Assembly: GCA_005888755.1 (NCBI GenBank)
Contig: VBBQ01000030.1
Coordinates: forward strand, 62,001-126,000
Length of the DNA: 64,000 bases
Direction of reading: 5' to 3'
Origin: Candidatus Bathyarchaeota archaeon
Lineage (GTDB): Archaea; Thermoproteota; Bathyarchaeia; 40CM-2-53-6
Shown: piece by piece, positions 1 through 8,526 of the stretch
Layout of the letters: every line of letters begins with the position of its first letter
How positions within the stretch are numbered: position 1 is the stretch's first letter
Program-made: the position numbers and the translations under genes
The notes under the pieces: model-generated
Seen by the model: the letters and a program-made list of their open reading frames with translations, nothing else
Databases searched by the model: none
Told to the model about the DNA's origin: nothing

Positions 1-119
1 ACGATAACGCTCTGAACTTGGAGAATGGCGGGGACGCTTAGCGCGAGGGCTACCAGCCAGATGACGAAGACCGCCCGGTTGTGCTTAATGATAGTACGGG
101 CTAGCCTTGTAAAGAGCAA
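1..119 (-). CDS. MMPL/RND-family transporter, N-terminal fragment
   Basis: Only the first ~39 codons are in the window; the gene runs off the left edge. From a TTG at 117-119 the reverse strand reads a short basic start followed by a hydrophobic segment (VFVIWLVALALSVPAIL) and then QVQSVI. This is the layout of the first transmembrane helix of MMPL-type lipid or hydrophobe exporters, which begin with an Arg-rich 'LAR.I..H' stretch. An in-frame TGA lies 17 codons upstream and there is no ATG, so TTG is the best start. The gene is divergent from the amidohydrolase at 273, so 120-272 must hold both promoters. The family call rests on the N-terminus alone; any multi-TM protein with a similar first helix is possible. 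Confidence 0.45.
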   Translation of the reverse strand, partial: MLFTRLARTIIKHNRAVFVIWLVALALSVPAILQVQSVI

Positions 120-272
120 TCCATTCCCTCTTTGAGGGTGTGAAACGAGCGGGGAACGTGCTGAGCGTCATAAAGCCGTACTGTAACCCTGAACTCTTTG
201 CCGAGGCGAATCCGGGGCGTTGAGTATGTCTATATGGCGAAACTGAGCAGAATCTAGCGTAGGCGAGCGTGG

Positions 273-1100
273 ATGAAACCGATAAGCCTCCTACTAGCCC
301 AAACCGGTCCCAGACTTGGGAACAAGGAGCAAAATCTACGGCAGATCTCGGAACAAGCCGCTAAGGCTCGGAAGAAGAACGTTGATCTGTTGATCTTTCC
401 TGAGCTACACCTGACAGGGTATACGATGCGGGACGAGGTCTCCCATTTGGCAGAGTCGATTCCAGGTCCCAGCACACGGAAGGTCGAGAGAGTGGCCAAA
501 GAGTATGGTGTTCACATTATCTTCGGCATGCCCGAGGAGAGCGAGGTCAAGGGAGTAATCCACAACACAGCAGTGTTTGTCGGCCCGAAAGGGTTGATTG
601 GGAGGTACAGGAAGATCCATCTTCCAACGCATTCTGTTTTCGAGGAGCGTCGGTATTATCGTCCGGGACATGAAGCACCAGTGTTCAAGACAGATATAGG
701 AACCATCGGTTTGAACATCTGTTACGATCTCTACTTTCCCGAGCTGACTCGCCTGCAGGCTTTGCAGGGCGCACAGCTGGTCGTATGTATTTCCGCGAGC
801 CCCGGGTTGCGGCGGAGGTTCTTCGAGGGGTTCTGTTTGAGCCGAGCGATGGAGAACGCTGTCTACCTCGCCTATGTCAACCGGGTTGGCATTGAGGAGG
901 GATTGCAGTTCTGGGGTGGAAGTAGAGTAATCGCGCCGAATGGTTCCGTTCTAGCTCAGTGCAAGTATGATGTGGAGGAGTTTCAGACCTGTAAGGTGGA
1001 TCTGGGCGAGGTTTCTCGGGCTAGAGTATTCATTCCAACGATAAAGGACCTGGAACCGGGCCTCTTTGACCTACTGAGAATCAAGAGTCGAGAAGCATAG
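273..1100 (+). CDS. Carbon-nitrogen hydrolase (nitrilase superfamily)
   Basis: A 275-aa cytoplasmic amidohydrolase of the nitrilase fold. The Glu-Lys-Cys triad is visible: Glu44 in LLIFPELHLTGY, Lys114 in RYRKIHLP and Cys150 in LNICYDLYFPE. Length is normal for one catalytic domain. Members hydrolyse amides or nitriles, or move ammonia in NAD or carbamoyl metabolism; the substrate cannot be told from sequence. ATG at 273 gives the expected first beta strand (ISLLLAQTGP). The downstream region carries an oriented 19-nt element (1125-1143) that recurs behind purH. A second nitrilase-type gene lies at 7768, only distantly similar. Confidence 0.85.
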   Translation: MKPISLLLAQTGPRLGNKEQNLRQISEQAAKARKKNVDLLIFPELHLTGYTMRDEVSHLAESIPGPSTRKVERVAKEYGVHIIFGMPEESEVKGVIHNTAVFVGPKGLIGRYRKIHLPTHSVFEERRYYRPGHEAPVFKTDIGTIGLNICYDLYFPELTRLQALQGAQLVVCISASPGLRRRFFEGFCLSRAMENAVYLAYVNRVGIEEGLQFWGGSRVIAPNGSVLAQCKYDVEEFQTCKVDLGEVSRARVFIPTIKDLEPGLFDLLRIKSREA

Positions 1101-1338
1101 AATCAAGGTTTCATGAAGGGCGGGGCGCGAAAATCGACCACCCCCGGGGGGGTCACTGTGAAAAGAATATTTGGGAAAATGGTTGGCGAGAATGAAAGGC
1201 TACGAAACCAAGTGTGATGTCGTCTAACAACAATACCGCGGCTTGGGGGTAAGCCAAGGTTCGCGCCGAGATCCTCATTCCAGTCATTACGAAATCTCCT
1301 GAAAACCAGGCCTAATCGGCGCTTGCCGGGGCTAACTC
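1101..1338. other. Intergenic region with conserved 3' element
   Basis: About 240 nt between the nitrilase gene and the leader of the L10e gene. I see no tRNA, CRISPR or convincing long ORF. It begins with the 19-nt repeat at 1125-1143 followed by a C5G7 block that could form a hairpin. The rest holds a small stem around GGCTT/AAGCC near 1232-1246 but no recognised RNA. Confidence 0.5.
1125..1143 (+). repeat. 19-nt dispersed element, copy 1
   Basis: GCGCGAAAATCGACCACCC followed by a C/G-rich run. The identical 19 nt occurs on the other strand at 40565-40583. In both cases it lies 12-25 nt downstream of a stop codon and in the same direction as the gene it follows, so it behaves like a 3'-end element (terminator, RNA-processing signal or attachment site). 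Confidence 0.6.
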
Positions 1339-1422
1339 ATGAACAAAACGGCACAAAACGCAATCCTTGGAATCATTTCAGCCTACAAGCTCGCAACAAC
1401 CCTCATTAGCACCCTCAGCTAA
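1339..1422 (+). CDS. Possible 27-aa leader peptide ahead of L10e
   Basis: An ATG at 1339 opens a 27-codon frame whose TAA (1420-1422) overlaps the ATG of the L10e gene in a TAATG junction. The peptide has a short amphipathic or hydrophobic body (AILGIISAYKLATTLISTL). Upstream is GGGG rather than a clear Shine-Dalgarno. The tight stop/start coupling argues for translation, but the frame is short and could be chance. If L10e really starts at its internal ATG (1443), the overlap loses meaning. Confidence 0.3.
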   Translation: MNKTAQNAILGIISAYKLATTLISTLS

Positions 1423-1964
1423 TGCCCGTATGGTATTTGCTCATGAAGGGTCGTAACTATCGTTCCCCGTCGGGCCAAGCATTCACCCGGATGAAATACA
1501 TCCACGGGTCCCCTGCGCCTAAGGTTTCCAAGTTCAACATGGGAGACTTGTCCATGCAGTTCGCCCGGAGAATCCGCTTGGTGGCCAGAGAGCATGTGCA
1601 GATTCGTCATAACGCGCTGGAATCTGCTCGTGTATCCGCGAACAAGGTTCTGACCGACAGGTGGGGAGAAACAGGATACCGATTACAGCTGTGCGTGTAC
1701 CCGCATATTATTCTCCGAGAAAACAAGATGATCGCCACTGCCGGAGCTGACAGATTACAGGAAGGCATGAGGCGAGCCTTCGGAAAACCCACCGGCAGAG
1801 CAGCCAGAGTCGAAAACGGTCAGGACCTCTTCATCATCTACGTTCCCGAGGATGGCGTCGAAACTGCGAAGAAAGCATTGGAAGTCGCCGGAACAAAGAT
1901 GCCGATGAAAACCCGGATCATAGTCGAAGAACCAGTCGCACCGCCAATACCCGCAGGAGCCTAG
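1422..1964 (+). CDS. rpl10e: Archaeal large-subunit ribosomal protein L10e (uL16)
   Basis: A 180-aa ribosomal protein, the archaeal equivalent of bacterial L16, which sits near the A-site tRNA in the large subunit. The sequence contains the family pattern: FTRMKYIHGSP near the start, KFNMGD, the central VLTDRWGETGYRLQLCVYPH and the loop region GADRLQEGMRRAFGKP. The first eight residues (MPVWYLLM) are unlike the usual short N-terminus, so the true start may be the ATG at 1443 (MKGRNYRSP). The gene is followed after 3 nt by ppsA. Confidence 0.92.
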   Translation: MPVWYLLMKGRNYRSPSGQAFTRMKYIHGSPAPKVSKFNMGDLSMQFARRIRLVAREHVQIRHNALESARVSANKVLTDRWGETGYRLQLCVYPHIILRENKMIATAGADRLQEGMRRAFGKPTGRAARVENGQDLFIIYVPEDGVETAKKALEVAGTKMPMKTRIIVEEPVAPPIPAGA

Positions 1965-1967
1965 CCA

Positions 1968-4355
1968 TTGCCCAGGCCTGACGCTATAGTTGTCCGGCTT
2001 GAAGATGTAAGAAAAGACGACATTCCACTAGTTGGTGGAAAATGCGCAAACCTCGGGGAGCTAACCGCAAAGGGAGTTCACGTCCCCCCAGGATTCGCAG
2101 TCACCGCAGAAGCATTTCGGCGATTTTTGGAAGAGACAAAGATCGGCGAGATCATTCACAAGACTCTGGGAAGCTCCAACGGTTCCCGCGACCCGAAACA
2201 ATACGAGGAAGCGTCCGAGGAGATCCGAAAGATTCTAGAATCGGCCATCATGCCCGAGGATATCGCAGGCAAGGTCCGAACCGCATATAGAGAGCTCTGC
2301 GAGAAAACAGGCGACAAAAATGTGAATGTCGCAGTCAGATCCTCCGCCACCAGCGAGGATCTACCAGACGCATCGTTCGCCGGGCAACAGGACACCTACC
2401 TCAACGTGCGAGGCGAGGATCAGCTCGTACACTATGTCCAGAAATGCTGGGGCAGCCTCTACACGCCACGTGCAATATTCTACCGGGAAGAGAAAGGCTT
2501 CCCGCATGATAAGGTGCTGATCAGCGTCGGGGTTCAGAAGATGGTAAAGTCAAAATGCTCAGGTGTTGCCTTTACTCTGGACCCGATCAACGGCGACCCA
2601 TCCAAGATCGTCATCGAATCGACGTGGGGGCTCGGAGAAGCTCTAGTTGCTGGAATCGTCCGGCCCGACAGGTTCATCGTCGACAAGGGCACCATGCAGC
2701 TAATCCACAAAGAGATCGTCCCAAAGATGATCGAGCACATCCCGAACGATAAGACCGGGCTAACCATGCAGAGCGATGTCCCGGTTGAGCGCCGTAATGT
2801 TTCGAGCCTAACCGACGAACAAGTTATTGAAATTGCAAAGGTGGCCGTGGACATTGAGGATCACTACCACACTGCGCAAGACATCGAGTTTGCCGTCGAG
2901 CACGGAGCCACCGGAAGCTCGCTCTTCGTTGTCCAGACCAGACCCGAGACGTTCTGGAGCAAAATGAAGGGTCCAACTGGAGAGACCGATTCCCACATCG
3001 TTCACAGAGTCGCGGTTGTACACGGTCTGCCCGCGAGCCCAGGAATGCACGCAGGAAGGGCCAAGATCGTCCCGACTACGCTTGAAGCGGGACGCTTGAT
3101 GAAAAACAAGGATATTCTCGTTACTCGAATGACGAACCCCGACTGGGTTCCCTACATGAGAATCGCAGGCGCAATCGTAACAGAAGACGGAGGAACCACC
3201 TGCCACGCAGCCATCGTCTCCCGAGAGATGGGCATCCCGTGCATCGTCGGAGCAAGGAACGCAACAAAACTGATGCAGATGGGACAAGAATACACCGTTG
3301 ACGCGAAATCAGGCGTCGTCTACAACGGCCTCGTCGAAGAAATTCTCAAGGCAACCCAGCCCCAACATGAGATTCCTACCGTTATCCCGATAACCTCAAC
3401 AAAGATCTACGTGAACATCTCACTCCCAGAACTTGCCGAGAAGGTCGCACGGGAGACACACGCGGACGGTGTAGGTCTCCTCCGTGCGGAGCATATGATG
3501 CTCTCAGTCGGGAAACATCCTCGACTTCTGATAGAAGAGGGAGGCGGGGAGAAAATGGTTGATGCCTTCGCAGAGGGCGTGCGAAAGGTCGCGACGCCCT
3601 TTGCTCCAAGACCCGTCGTGTACAGATGCCTCGACTTCAAACCTGACGAGTTCCTCGGACTTCCAGGCGGTGAAAAATACGAACGGGAAGCAGGACACGT
3701 TGGGCCCAACCCACTGCTTGGATTCCGGGGCACCTTCCGATACGTGAAAGAGCCTGACATTTTCCGGTTAGAATGCCGGGCAATCAAGAAAGTCAGAGAG
3801 GAATACAAGCTCACTAACGTCCACGTGATGCTGCCGTTCGTCCGAACGCTAGAGGACTTCAGGAACGCAAAGAAAATCCTCGAAGAAGAGGGACTGAAGA
3901 GAGGCCCCGACTTCAAGCTCTGGATCATGGTAGAAGTTCCAGCAACAGTATTGCTAATCGACAAGTTCGTCGACGAAGGAATCGACGGCATATCCTTCGG
4001 CACCAACGACCTGACAATGCTAATCCTCGGTATCGACCGGGACGACGCATCAATCCAGGAAATCTACGACGAACGCAATCTCGCCGTACTGCGGGCAATG
4101 AGTCATGTCATCAGGGTCTGCAACGAAAAAGGCGTGACAACATCGATTTGCGGTCAAGCACCATCGAACTACCCTGAAGTAGTCGAGTTCTTGGTCAGAG
4201 AAGGAGCCGTCAGCATGAGCGTAAACCCCGACAAGGTCATCGAGACAAAATTCTTGGTGGCTGCTATCGAACAGAAGCTGATCCTTGAAGGAATGAGAAA
4301 GATGCGTCAAGCCAACGGGGACCAGGGAGCTATGCAGCCACGCTGGCCCAAGTAA
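1968..4355 (+). CDS. ppsA: Phosphoenolpyruvate synthase
   Basis: A 795-aa enzyme that makes PEP from pyruvate, ATP and water, feeding gluconeogenesis. Domains in order: N-terminal ATP-grasp nucleotide-binding domain (about 10-330, with LVGGKCANLGEL and VAVRSSATSEDLPDASFAGQ), the swivelling phosphohistidine domain with His413 in GGTTCHAAIVSREMG, and the C-terminal TIM-barrel PEP/pyruvate domain (about 480-780, with ISFGTNDLTMLILGIDRD and the cysteine in SICGQAPSN). Length fits the archaeal family. Start is TTG, 3 nt after the L10e stop, so the two genes probably share a transcript. Confidence 0.95.
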   Translation: MPRPDAIVVRLEDVRKDDIPLVGGKCANLGELTAKGVHVPPGFAVTAEAFRRFLEETKIGEIIHKTLGSSNGSRDPKQYEEASEEIRKILESAIMPEDIAGKVRTAYRELCEKTGDKNVNVAVRSSATSEDLPDASFAGQQDTYLNVRGEDQLVHYVQKCWGSLYTPRAIFYREEKGFPHDKVLISVGVQKMVKSKCSGVAFTLDPINGDPSKIVIESTWGLGEALVAGIVRPDRFIVDKGTMQLIHKEIVPKMIEHIPNDKTGLTMQSDVPVERRNVSSLTDEQVIEIAKVAVDIEDHYHTAQDIEFAVEHGATGSSLFVVQTRPETFWSKMKGPTGETDSHIVHRVAVVHGLPASPGMHAGRAKIVPTTLEAGRLMKNKDILVTRMTNPDWVPYMRIAGAIVTEDGGTTCHAAIVSREMGIPCIVGARNATKLMQMGQEYTVDAKSGVVYNGLVEEILKATQPQHEIPTVIPITSTKIYVNISLPELAEKVARETHADGVGLLRAEHMMLSVGKHPRLLIEEGGGEKMVDAFAEGVRKVATPFAPRPVVYRCLDFKPDEFLGLPGGEKYEREAGHVGPNPLLGFRGTFRYVKEPDIFRLECRAIKKVREEYKLTNVHVMLPFVRTLEDFRNAKKILEEEGLKRGPDFKLWIMVEVPATVLLIDKFVDEGIDGISFGTNDLTMLILGIDRDDASIQEIYDERNLAVLRAMSHVIRVCNEKGVTTSICGQAPSNYPEVVEFLVREGAVSMSVNPDKVIETKFLVAAIEQKLILEGMRKMRQANGDQGAMQPRWPK

Positions 4356-4376
4356 CCCTAGGACCTATTCAGGATC

Positions 4377-4802
4377 TTGTTCGAACAACTCGTAGACTGG
4401 GTCAAACAGAACTACGGCGACGCTAAAAAAATCGTAGAAGTTGGAGTAGGTCACCGGATTGACGTGGCACAGCGAATTTCTGAAGCCCTCCCACATGCAG
4501 AGATACTCGTGACCGACAAGGATGAGTCATGGGTGCGCTCGCGAAGACCCGGACGGATCAGAGCAGTAGCAGATGATGTCTTGACTCCAAACTTCAACGT
4601 ATACCGCGGTGCATCTCTCATGTATTCCCTCAATCCACCCGGCGAGATCATGCCTGCACTTGAGAAGTTGGCGGATAGAGTTGGCGCAGACCTCTTGGTA
4701 GTTCCAATAAGCGACGAACTGCATGAGCTTGGAGAGGACAAGTGGCAAGAACTGGTGATTCGTGGGAGAATTATCGGCTGGCTAGTCAACAAGCGTATTT
4801 GA
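4377..4802 (+). CDS. UPF0146 family protein
   Basis: A 141-aa protein of the archaeal UPF0146 family. The N-terminal half looks like the start of a Rossmann fold (IVEVGVGHRIDVAQRI, then ILVTDKDES), resembling a SAM- or nucleotide-binding domain, and the C-terminal half has LLVVPISDELHELG and ends IIGWLVNKRI. No function is established. The TTG start lies 21 nt after ppsA. Assignment is from remembered family pattern and length. Confidence 0.7.
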   Translation: MFEQLVDWVKQNYGDAKKIVEVGVGHRIDVAQRISEALPHAEILVTDKDESWVRSRRPGRIRAVADDVLTPNFNVYRGASLMYSLNPPGEIMPALEKLADRVGADLLVVPISDELHELGEDKWQELVIRGRIIGWLVNKRI

Positions 4803-4902
4803 TCTCTAAGGGTTTCAACTAGTAACAGAAACAAGCCTCCTTTGGTATTAGACAACTAATAGTGTAGACCTCGGCTTCTCGTAGACTCTCGAGACTACTC
4901 CC

Positions 4903-5985
4903 TTGAGTACATGGTACCCACAGGTCGCGGAGAAAAAGGGGCGTGTAGCCCGGATTATCAGTTACCTCAAGGCGCATCCTCTGCTCTGCCTGCTGATTCT
5001 GAGCCCAGGAATCCCTGAGTATCTCTCAGGGTCAAGCAACATGGCTTTCTTGGTCCTATCGCCTCCAGTATTCTTCCTCTTTCTCGCTGCGAACCTTGCA
5101 CTCTATGGCCCAGGTGTCATATTGATCCGTGAGGCCAAGATTCACTGGAACAAAGGATGGGCGTCTGTCTTCCTCCTGGGCGCCGCCTACGGGATTGTAG
5201 AGGAGGGGCTAGCCTTGCGAACTCTGTTCAACCCAACATCTTCAGTGGTAGGAAATCTAGGTGTCTACGGACACTGGCTCGGAGTCAACTGGGTCTGGAC
5301 TGTCGGACTGGTGATCTTCCATTCAGTCTTCAGCATCGGCCTGCCAATTTTCATCTTTGGACTAGCTTTTCCAGATCTGAAATCAAAGAGCCTCGTCTCA
5401 ATAACGGGGATACGACTCAGCATACTCACCTTAGCTATCGACTGTATCCTCCTTTCGTTACTGGTCAATTATTGGCCAGCTGAGATATGGGGTCTGCTTC
5501 TACTCTCAAGCATTGTCGTAGCATTGCTCGTCGTGGCTGCGAAGAAATTGCCTGCTGATTTTCTGAAGACTGTCAGAGCAGAGCCGAGGTGGAGGCCTCG
5601 CGCATTCTTCCTACTCGGAGCAGCATTCTTTCCAATATGGCTGCTTGCAGGAGGCTTCGCAGCGAGTGCTAGCCTCTTCCCACCCGTAATCGTGGTTTTC
5701 GACATCGTTGTCTCGCTGTGGATACTTCGGCTCGTCTTCAGGTCGATGGGAACCAAATTGAATCAAGCCCACAAAGTCGCGTTCGCCTTCGGACTGGTCT
5801 CTCCTATCATGATCTTCGGCATCGCGGCCAGCGCATCCTTCCCACTCGTCATGATGAACGACGTGCTGGTCATTCTATTCTCTAAGAAAATGTGGACAAA
5901 ATGGAAGGCATGGACATTCACCCAGCATTATTCGCTCATGCAAGGGCTTCCAAAGTTGGGCGGCGATGGAAGCTCTATGCCATAG
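4903..5985 (+). CDS. Polytopic membrane protein, possible remote CPBP-like
   Basis: A 360-aa integral membrane protein with roughly nine or ten hydrophobic segments. I do not recognise the family. One helix carries YGIVEEGLALRTLF and a later one IFHSVFSIGLPIF; the paired glutamates and the His in a following helix recall the EE...R / F..H pattern of CPBP (CAAX-type) membrane proteases, but the spacing (EE plus four residues before Arg) differs, so this is weak. Start is TTG at 4903; no closer ATG is in frame. It stands alone with about 100 nt upstream and 216 nt downstream non-coding. Confidence 0.65.
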   Translation: MSTWYPQVAEKKGRVARIISYLKAHPLLCLLILSPGIPEYLSGSSNMAFLVLSPPVFFLFLAANLALYGPGVILIREAKIHWNKGWASVFLLGAAYGIVEEGLALRTLFNPTSSVVGNLGVYGHWLGVNWVWTVGLVIFHSVFSIGLPIFIFGLAFPDLKSKSLVSITGIRLSILTLAIDCILLSLLVNYWPAEIWGLLLLSSIVVALLVVAAKKLPADFLKTVRAEPRWRPRAFFLLGAAFFPIWLLAGGFAASASLFPPVIVVFDIVVSLWILRLVFRSMGTKLNQAHKVAFAFGLVSPIMIFGIAASASFPLVMMNDVLVILFSKKMWTKWKAWTFTQHYSLMQGLPKLGGDGSSMP

Positions 5986-6158
5986 CATTATCGGACCGCC
6001 GGTCAAGAACCTTAGGATTGTGTTCAGACATGGCGACGTCTCCGCCATAGTCTTTGAAGGCCTCTTAACAGAAGAGAGGAACGCTTGAACCAGCGCGCTT
6101 TACAATCGTTCTCAATGGGCTAATCGCAGAAATGCCCTCGACGTGCCTGAAGAACCTG

Positions 6159-6165
6159 TATATGC
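6159..6165 (+). promoter_or_regulatory. TATA-like box before 6202 gene
   Basis: GTATATG about 40 nt upstream of the ATG at 6202, with a purine-rich stretch (agaaggaaaa) directly before the start that may act as a ribosome-binding site. Position and composition fit an archaeal promoter. Confidence 0.4.
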
Positions 6166-6201
6166 CCCAGATAGATTGAGCGGGAGAAGTTAGAAGGAAA
6201 A

Positions 6202-6441
6202 ATGAGCGCCAAGAGTATGAAGACAGCTCTCAAGGGAACCAGTATCGAGGAGAAAGACGCGAAGGAGATTATTTCGGGGGTCCAAGCAATGTACGACAAG
6301 GTTCCTGGATTCATCCGGCCCATGCTACCAAGCCTGCCCGACATTCTCAAACGAATCCCTTCGAGCGCCGGAAAATATACTCTCAACGAGATCATCCAGC
6401 TTCTAGACTGGGCCTATGAAAGTGGACAATTGAAGAAATAG
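6202..6441 (+). CDS. Conserved-looking small protein, 79 aa
   Basis: A soluble, mainly helical 79-aa protein (AKEIISGVQAMYDKVP, then TLNEIIQLLDWAYESGQ). I do not recognise a family. A purine-rich ribosome-binding sequence and a TATA-like box precede it, and it ends 15 nt before coaBC, so it is probably cotranscribed with coenzyme A biosynthesis. Function unknown. Confidence 0.6.
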   Translation: MSAKSMKTALKGTSIEEKDAKEIISGVQAMYDKVPGFIRPMLPSLPDILKRIPSSAGKYTLNEIIQLLDWAYESGQLKK

Positions 6442-6456
6442 AGAAGCAGGTCGGAA

Positions 6457-7719
6457 ATGACCCACCCGTCCAAGGACATCACTGGAACTTCCGGCACACA
6501 ACTCTCCGGAAAGAAGATCGCACTCCTAGTGTCAAGCAGCGTTGCCGCGTTCAAAGTTCCCGAGATCGCGCGCGAGCTGATGAGACATGGAGCAGACGTG
6601 TATGCAGTGATCTCTCCATCGACCGAGAAGATGATCGGATCCGATCTTCTCGAGTGGGCCACAGGAAATCCAGTAGTCCGGGAGCTTACCGGCAAACTGG
6701 AGCATATCGCCCTTGCTGGAAAGAGTTCTGGACACGTTGATCTCGTTCTCATCGCTCCTGCAACCGCTAATACGATCGGGAAGCTTGCAACAGGAATTGA
6801 CGATACGCCAGTCACGACGGTGGCTGCGACCGCTATCGGTTCAAAGCTGCCCGTTCTTATTGCTCCAGCGATGCACGAGCCATTGTATGATCATCCGATA
6901 GCTCAAGAGAACATGGTGCGTCTCAAGAGGATCGGGGTCGAGTTTGTCGAACCGGAGATTGTGGAAGGAAAGGCGAAGATTGCCTCAACGGCCAAGATTG
7001 TCCAGGCCGTCATCACGCGCCTCTCTTCTCAGCTCTCATCTCAGAGAAGAGATCTTGAGGGACATAGAGTGCTGGTCACTGCGGGTCCCACGATCGAACA
7101 CATTGACCCTGTCAGGGTGATTACTAACCGGTCTTCAGGGAAGATGGGTGTAGCAATCGCTGAGGAAGCATGGTCAAGGGGTGCTGAGACAACGTTGATT
7201 CTGGGACCCGGCTCAGTCACGCCTCCTCCTAGCGTGAAGACTGTCAGGGTTGAAACCACGGACGAGATGCTTGAAGCCACGCTTCGTGAGTTGAAGAGAG
7301 GCAAACATGATCTGGTTTTCGCCGCTGCAGCCCCAAGCGACTATAGGCCATCAACCTCGGCTGGCAGAAAAATAAGCACAAGAAAGGAGAAGACTGTCGA
7401 GCTGGAGCTTGAGGCCACCCCGAAGATAATACGAGAGATTCGCCTTGCAAGCCCAAATTCATTTCTTGTAGCGTTCAAGACGGAACACGGCGTATCGAAC
7501 GAGCAACTTGTGACAGAAGCGTTTGAGATACTCAGTGAGAAAAGCGCGGATCTCGTCGCGGCCAACGATGTCTCGATTGAGGGTGTGGGGTTTCAGACTG
7601 ACACCAACGAGCTGTTCGTTGTTGACGAGCGAAAGAAGGTAACACATATCGCGTTGGCACCGAAACGCGATGTTGCGCGGCAGCTGCTGGACATTGCAGT
7701 TAAGAAATTGAAAGGCTAA
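6457..7719 (+). CDS. coaBC: Bifunctional phosphopantothenoylcysteine synthetase/decarboxylase
   Basis: A 420-aa two-domain enzyme of coenzyme A biosynthesis: CoaB joins 4'-phosphopantothenate to cysteine and CoaC decarboxylates the product. The N-terminal FMN-binding CoaC domain (about 15-190) has KIALLVSSSVAAFKVPEIA and the APAMHEPLYDHP active loop (most bacteria have Asn where this has His). The C-terminal CoaB domain (about 200-420) has VLVTAGPTIEHIDPVRVITN, RSSGKMG and LVAANDVS. ATG start. It leads a run of three genes in the same reading frame (coaBC, nitrilase-like, HAD). Confidence 0.93.
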   Translation: MTHPSKDITGTSGTQLSGKKIALLVSSSVAAFKVPEIARELMRHGADVYAVISPSTEKMIGSDLLEWATGNPVVRELTGKLEHIALAGKSSGHVDLVLIAPATANTIGKLATGIDDTPVTTVAATAIGSKLPVLIAPAMHEPLYDHPIAQENMVRLKRIGVEFVEPEIVEGKAKIASTAKIVQAVITRLSSQLSSQRRDLEGHRVLVTAGPTIEHIDPVRVITNRSSGKMGVAIAEEAWSRGAETTLILGPGSVTPPPSVKTVRVETTDEMLEATLRELKRGKHDLVFAAAAPSDYRPSTSAGRKISTRKEKTVELELEATPKIIREIRLASPNSFLVAFKTEHGVSNEQLVTEAFEILSEKSADLVAANDVSIEGVGFQTDTNELFVVDERKKVTHIALAPKRDVARQLLDIAVKKLKG

Positions 7720-7767
7720 GGTCAGAGGTCCTTTCGAACGTCGAAAAGGATTGTTCGAGCAGCAGCG

Positions 7768-8520
7768 GTGCAGACTAGACCTGTAGCGACCTCAGTCAAA
7801 GAAACGATTTTCCGGGCGGTCAAGCAGGCAAAGCAGGCAGCAGAAAGGGAGGCGGACATTATCTGCCTGCCCGAGCACTGGTTGCCTGAAAAGACGATTC
7901 CATCACCCATGAGTCCTATTCCGGGGCTGCAATCGATTGCTGAGGAGTACGGTGTGGTTGTTGTCGGAGGAGCTTTCTATGAAAAAGCCAAGGGGCGATT
8001 ATATCTCAATAGCCCAGTCATCGGTCGCGATGGAGAAATCGTCGGACGACAACCGAAAGTCCACCTGTTTCATTTCGAGAAGAAGATTGCTCATCCAGGA
8101 AACGATTACAAGATCTTCCAGTTGGACGGGTTCAAGATCGGGGTTCTCGTTTGTTATGATGTTGACTTTCCAGAGGCTTCTAGAATCCTGACGTTTAGAG
8201 GCGCGGACTTGTTGATGTGTCCCTCAAGAATTGTGAGACAAGGAATCGAGCCATGGCGTCAATACGTCACGATTCGGTCCCTTGAGAACCGGATAGCGGT
8301 TGTAGCGCCCAACGTCTACTCGCCCCCCATGTTCACCGGATACAGTATGATTGTCAGTCTCAAGGAAGATCCGAAGATGAGGATATCTCACCCGAGGATG
8401 CACGTGTTCAAAGAACGGAGAGAGGGAATAGTCATCGAGGATATTGATCTCGCGCTTCACGCTAGACTGCGTAAAGAACGGTTCGCCGATCGAAGGCCAG
8501 AAACATATGTCTGGAATTGA
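7768..8520 (+). CDS. Carbon-nitrogen hydrolase (nitrilase superfamily), second
   Basis: A nitrilase-fold amidohydrolase of at least 250 aa. Catalytic residues are Glu36 (IICLPEHWLP), Lys97 (RQPKVHLFH) and Cys129 (GVLVCYDVDFPE). The GTG start given here cuts off the first beta strand: the frame continues upstream as RIVRAAAV, the usual start of this fold, yet no ATG, GTG or TTG lies between coaBC's stop and that stretch. ATT at 7750 or ACG at 7738 are the only near-cognate choices. Substrate unknown; the position next to coaBC may only reflect cotranscription. Confidence 0.82.
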   Translation: MQTRPVATSVKETIFRAVKQAKQAAEREADIICLPEHWLPEKTIPSPMSPIPGLQSIAEEYGVVVVGGAFYEKAKGRLYLNSPVIGRDGEIVGRQPKVHLFHFEKKIAHPGNDYKIFQLDGFKIGVLVCYDVDFPEASRILTFRGADLLMCPSRIVRQGIEPWRQYVTIRSLENRIAVVAPNVYSPPMFTGYSMIVSLKEDPKMRISHPRMHVFKERREGIVIEDIDLALHARLRKERFADRRPETYVWN

Positions 8521-8526
8521 AGGAGA

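Noticed and set aside
1330-1420. tRNA-like start GCCGGGGCTAACTC upstream of L10e
   Set aside because: It resembles the 5' end of an archaeal tRNA, but no anticodon arm, T-arm or matching acceptor strand follows at the right distance.
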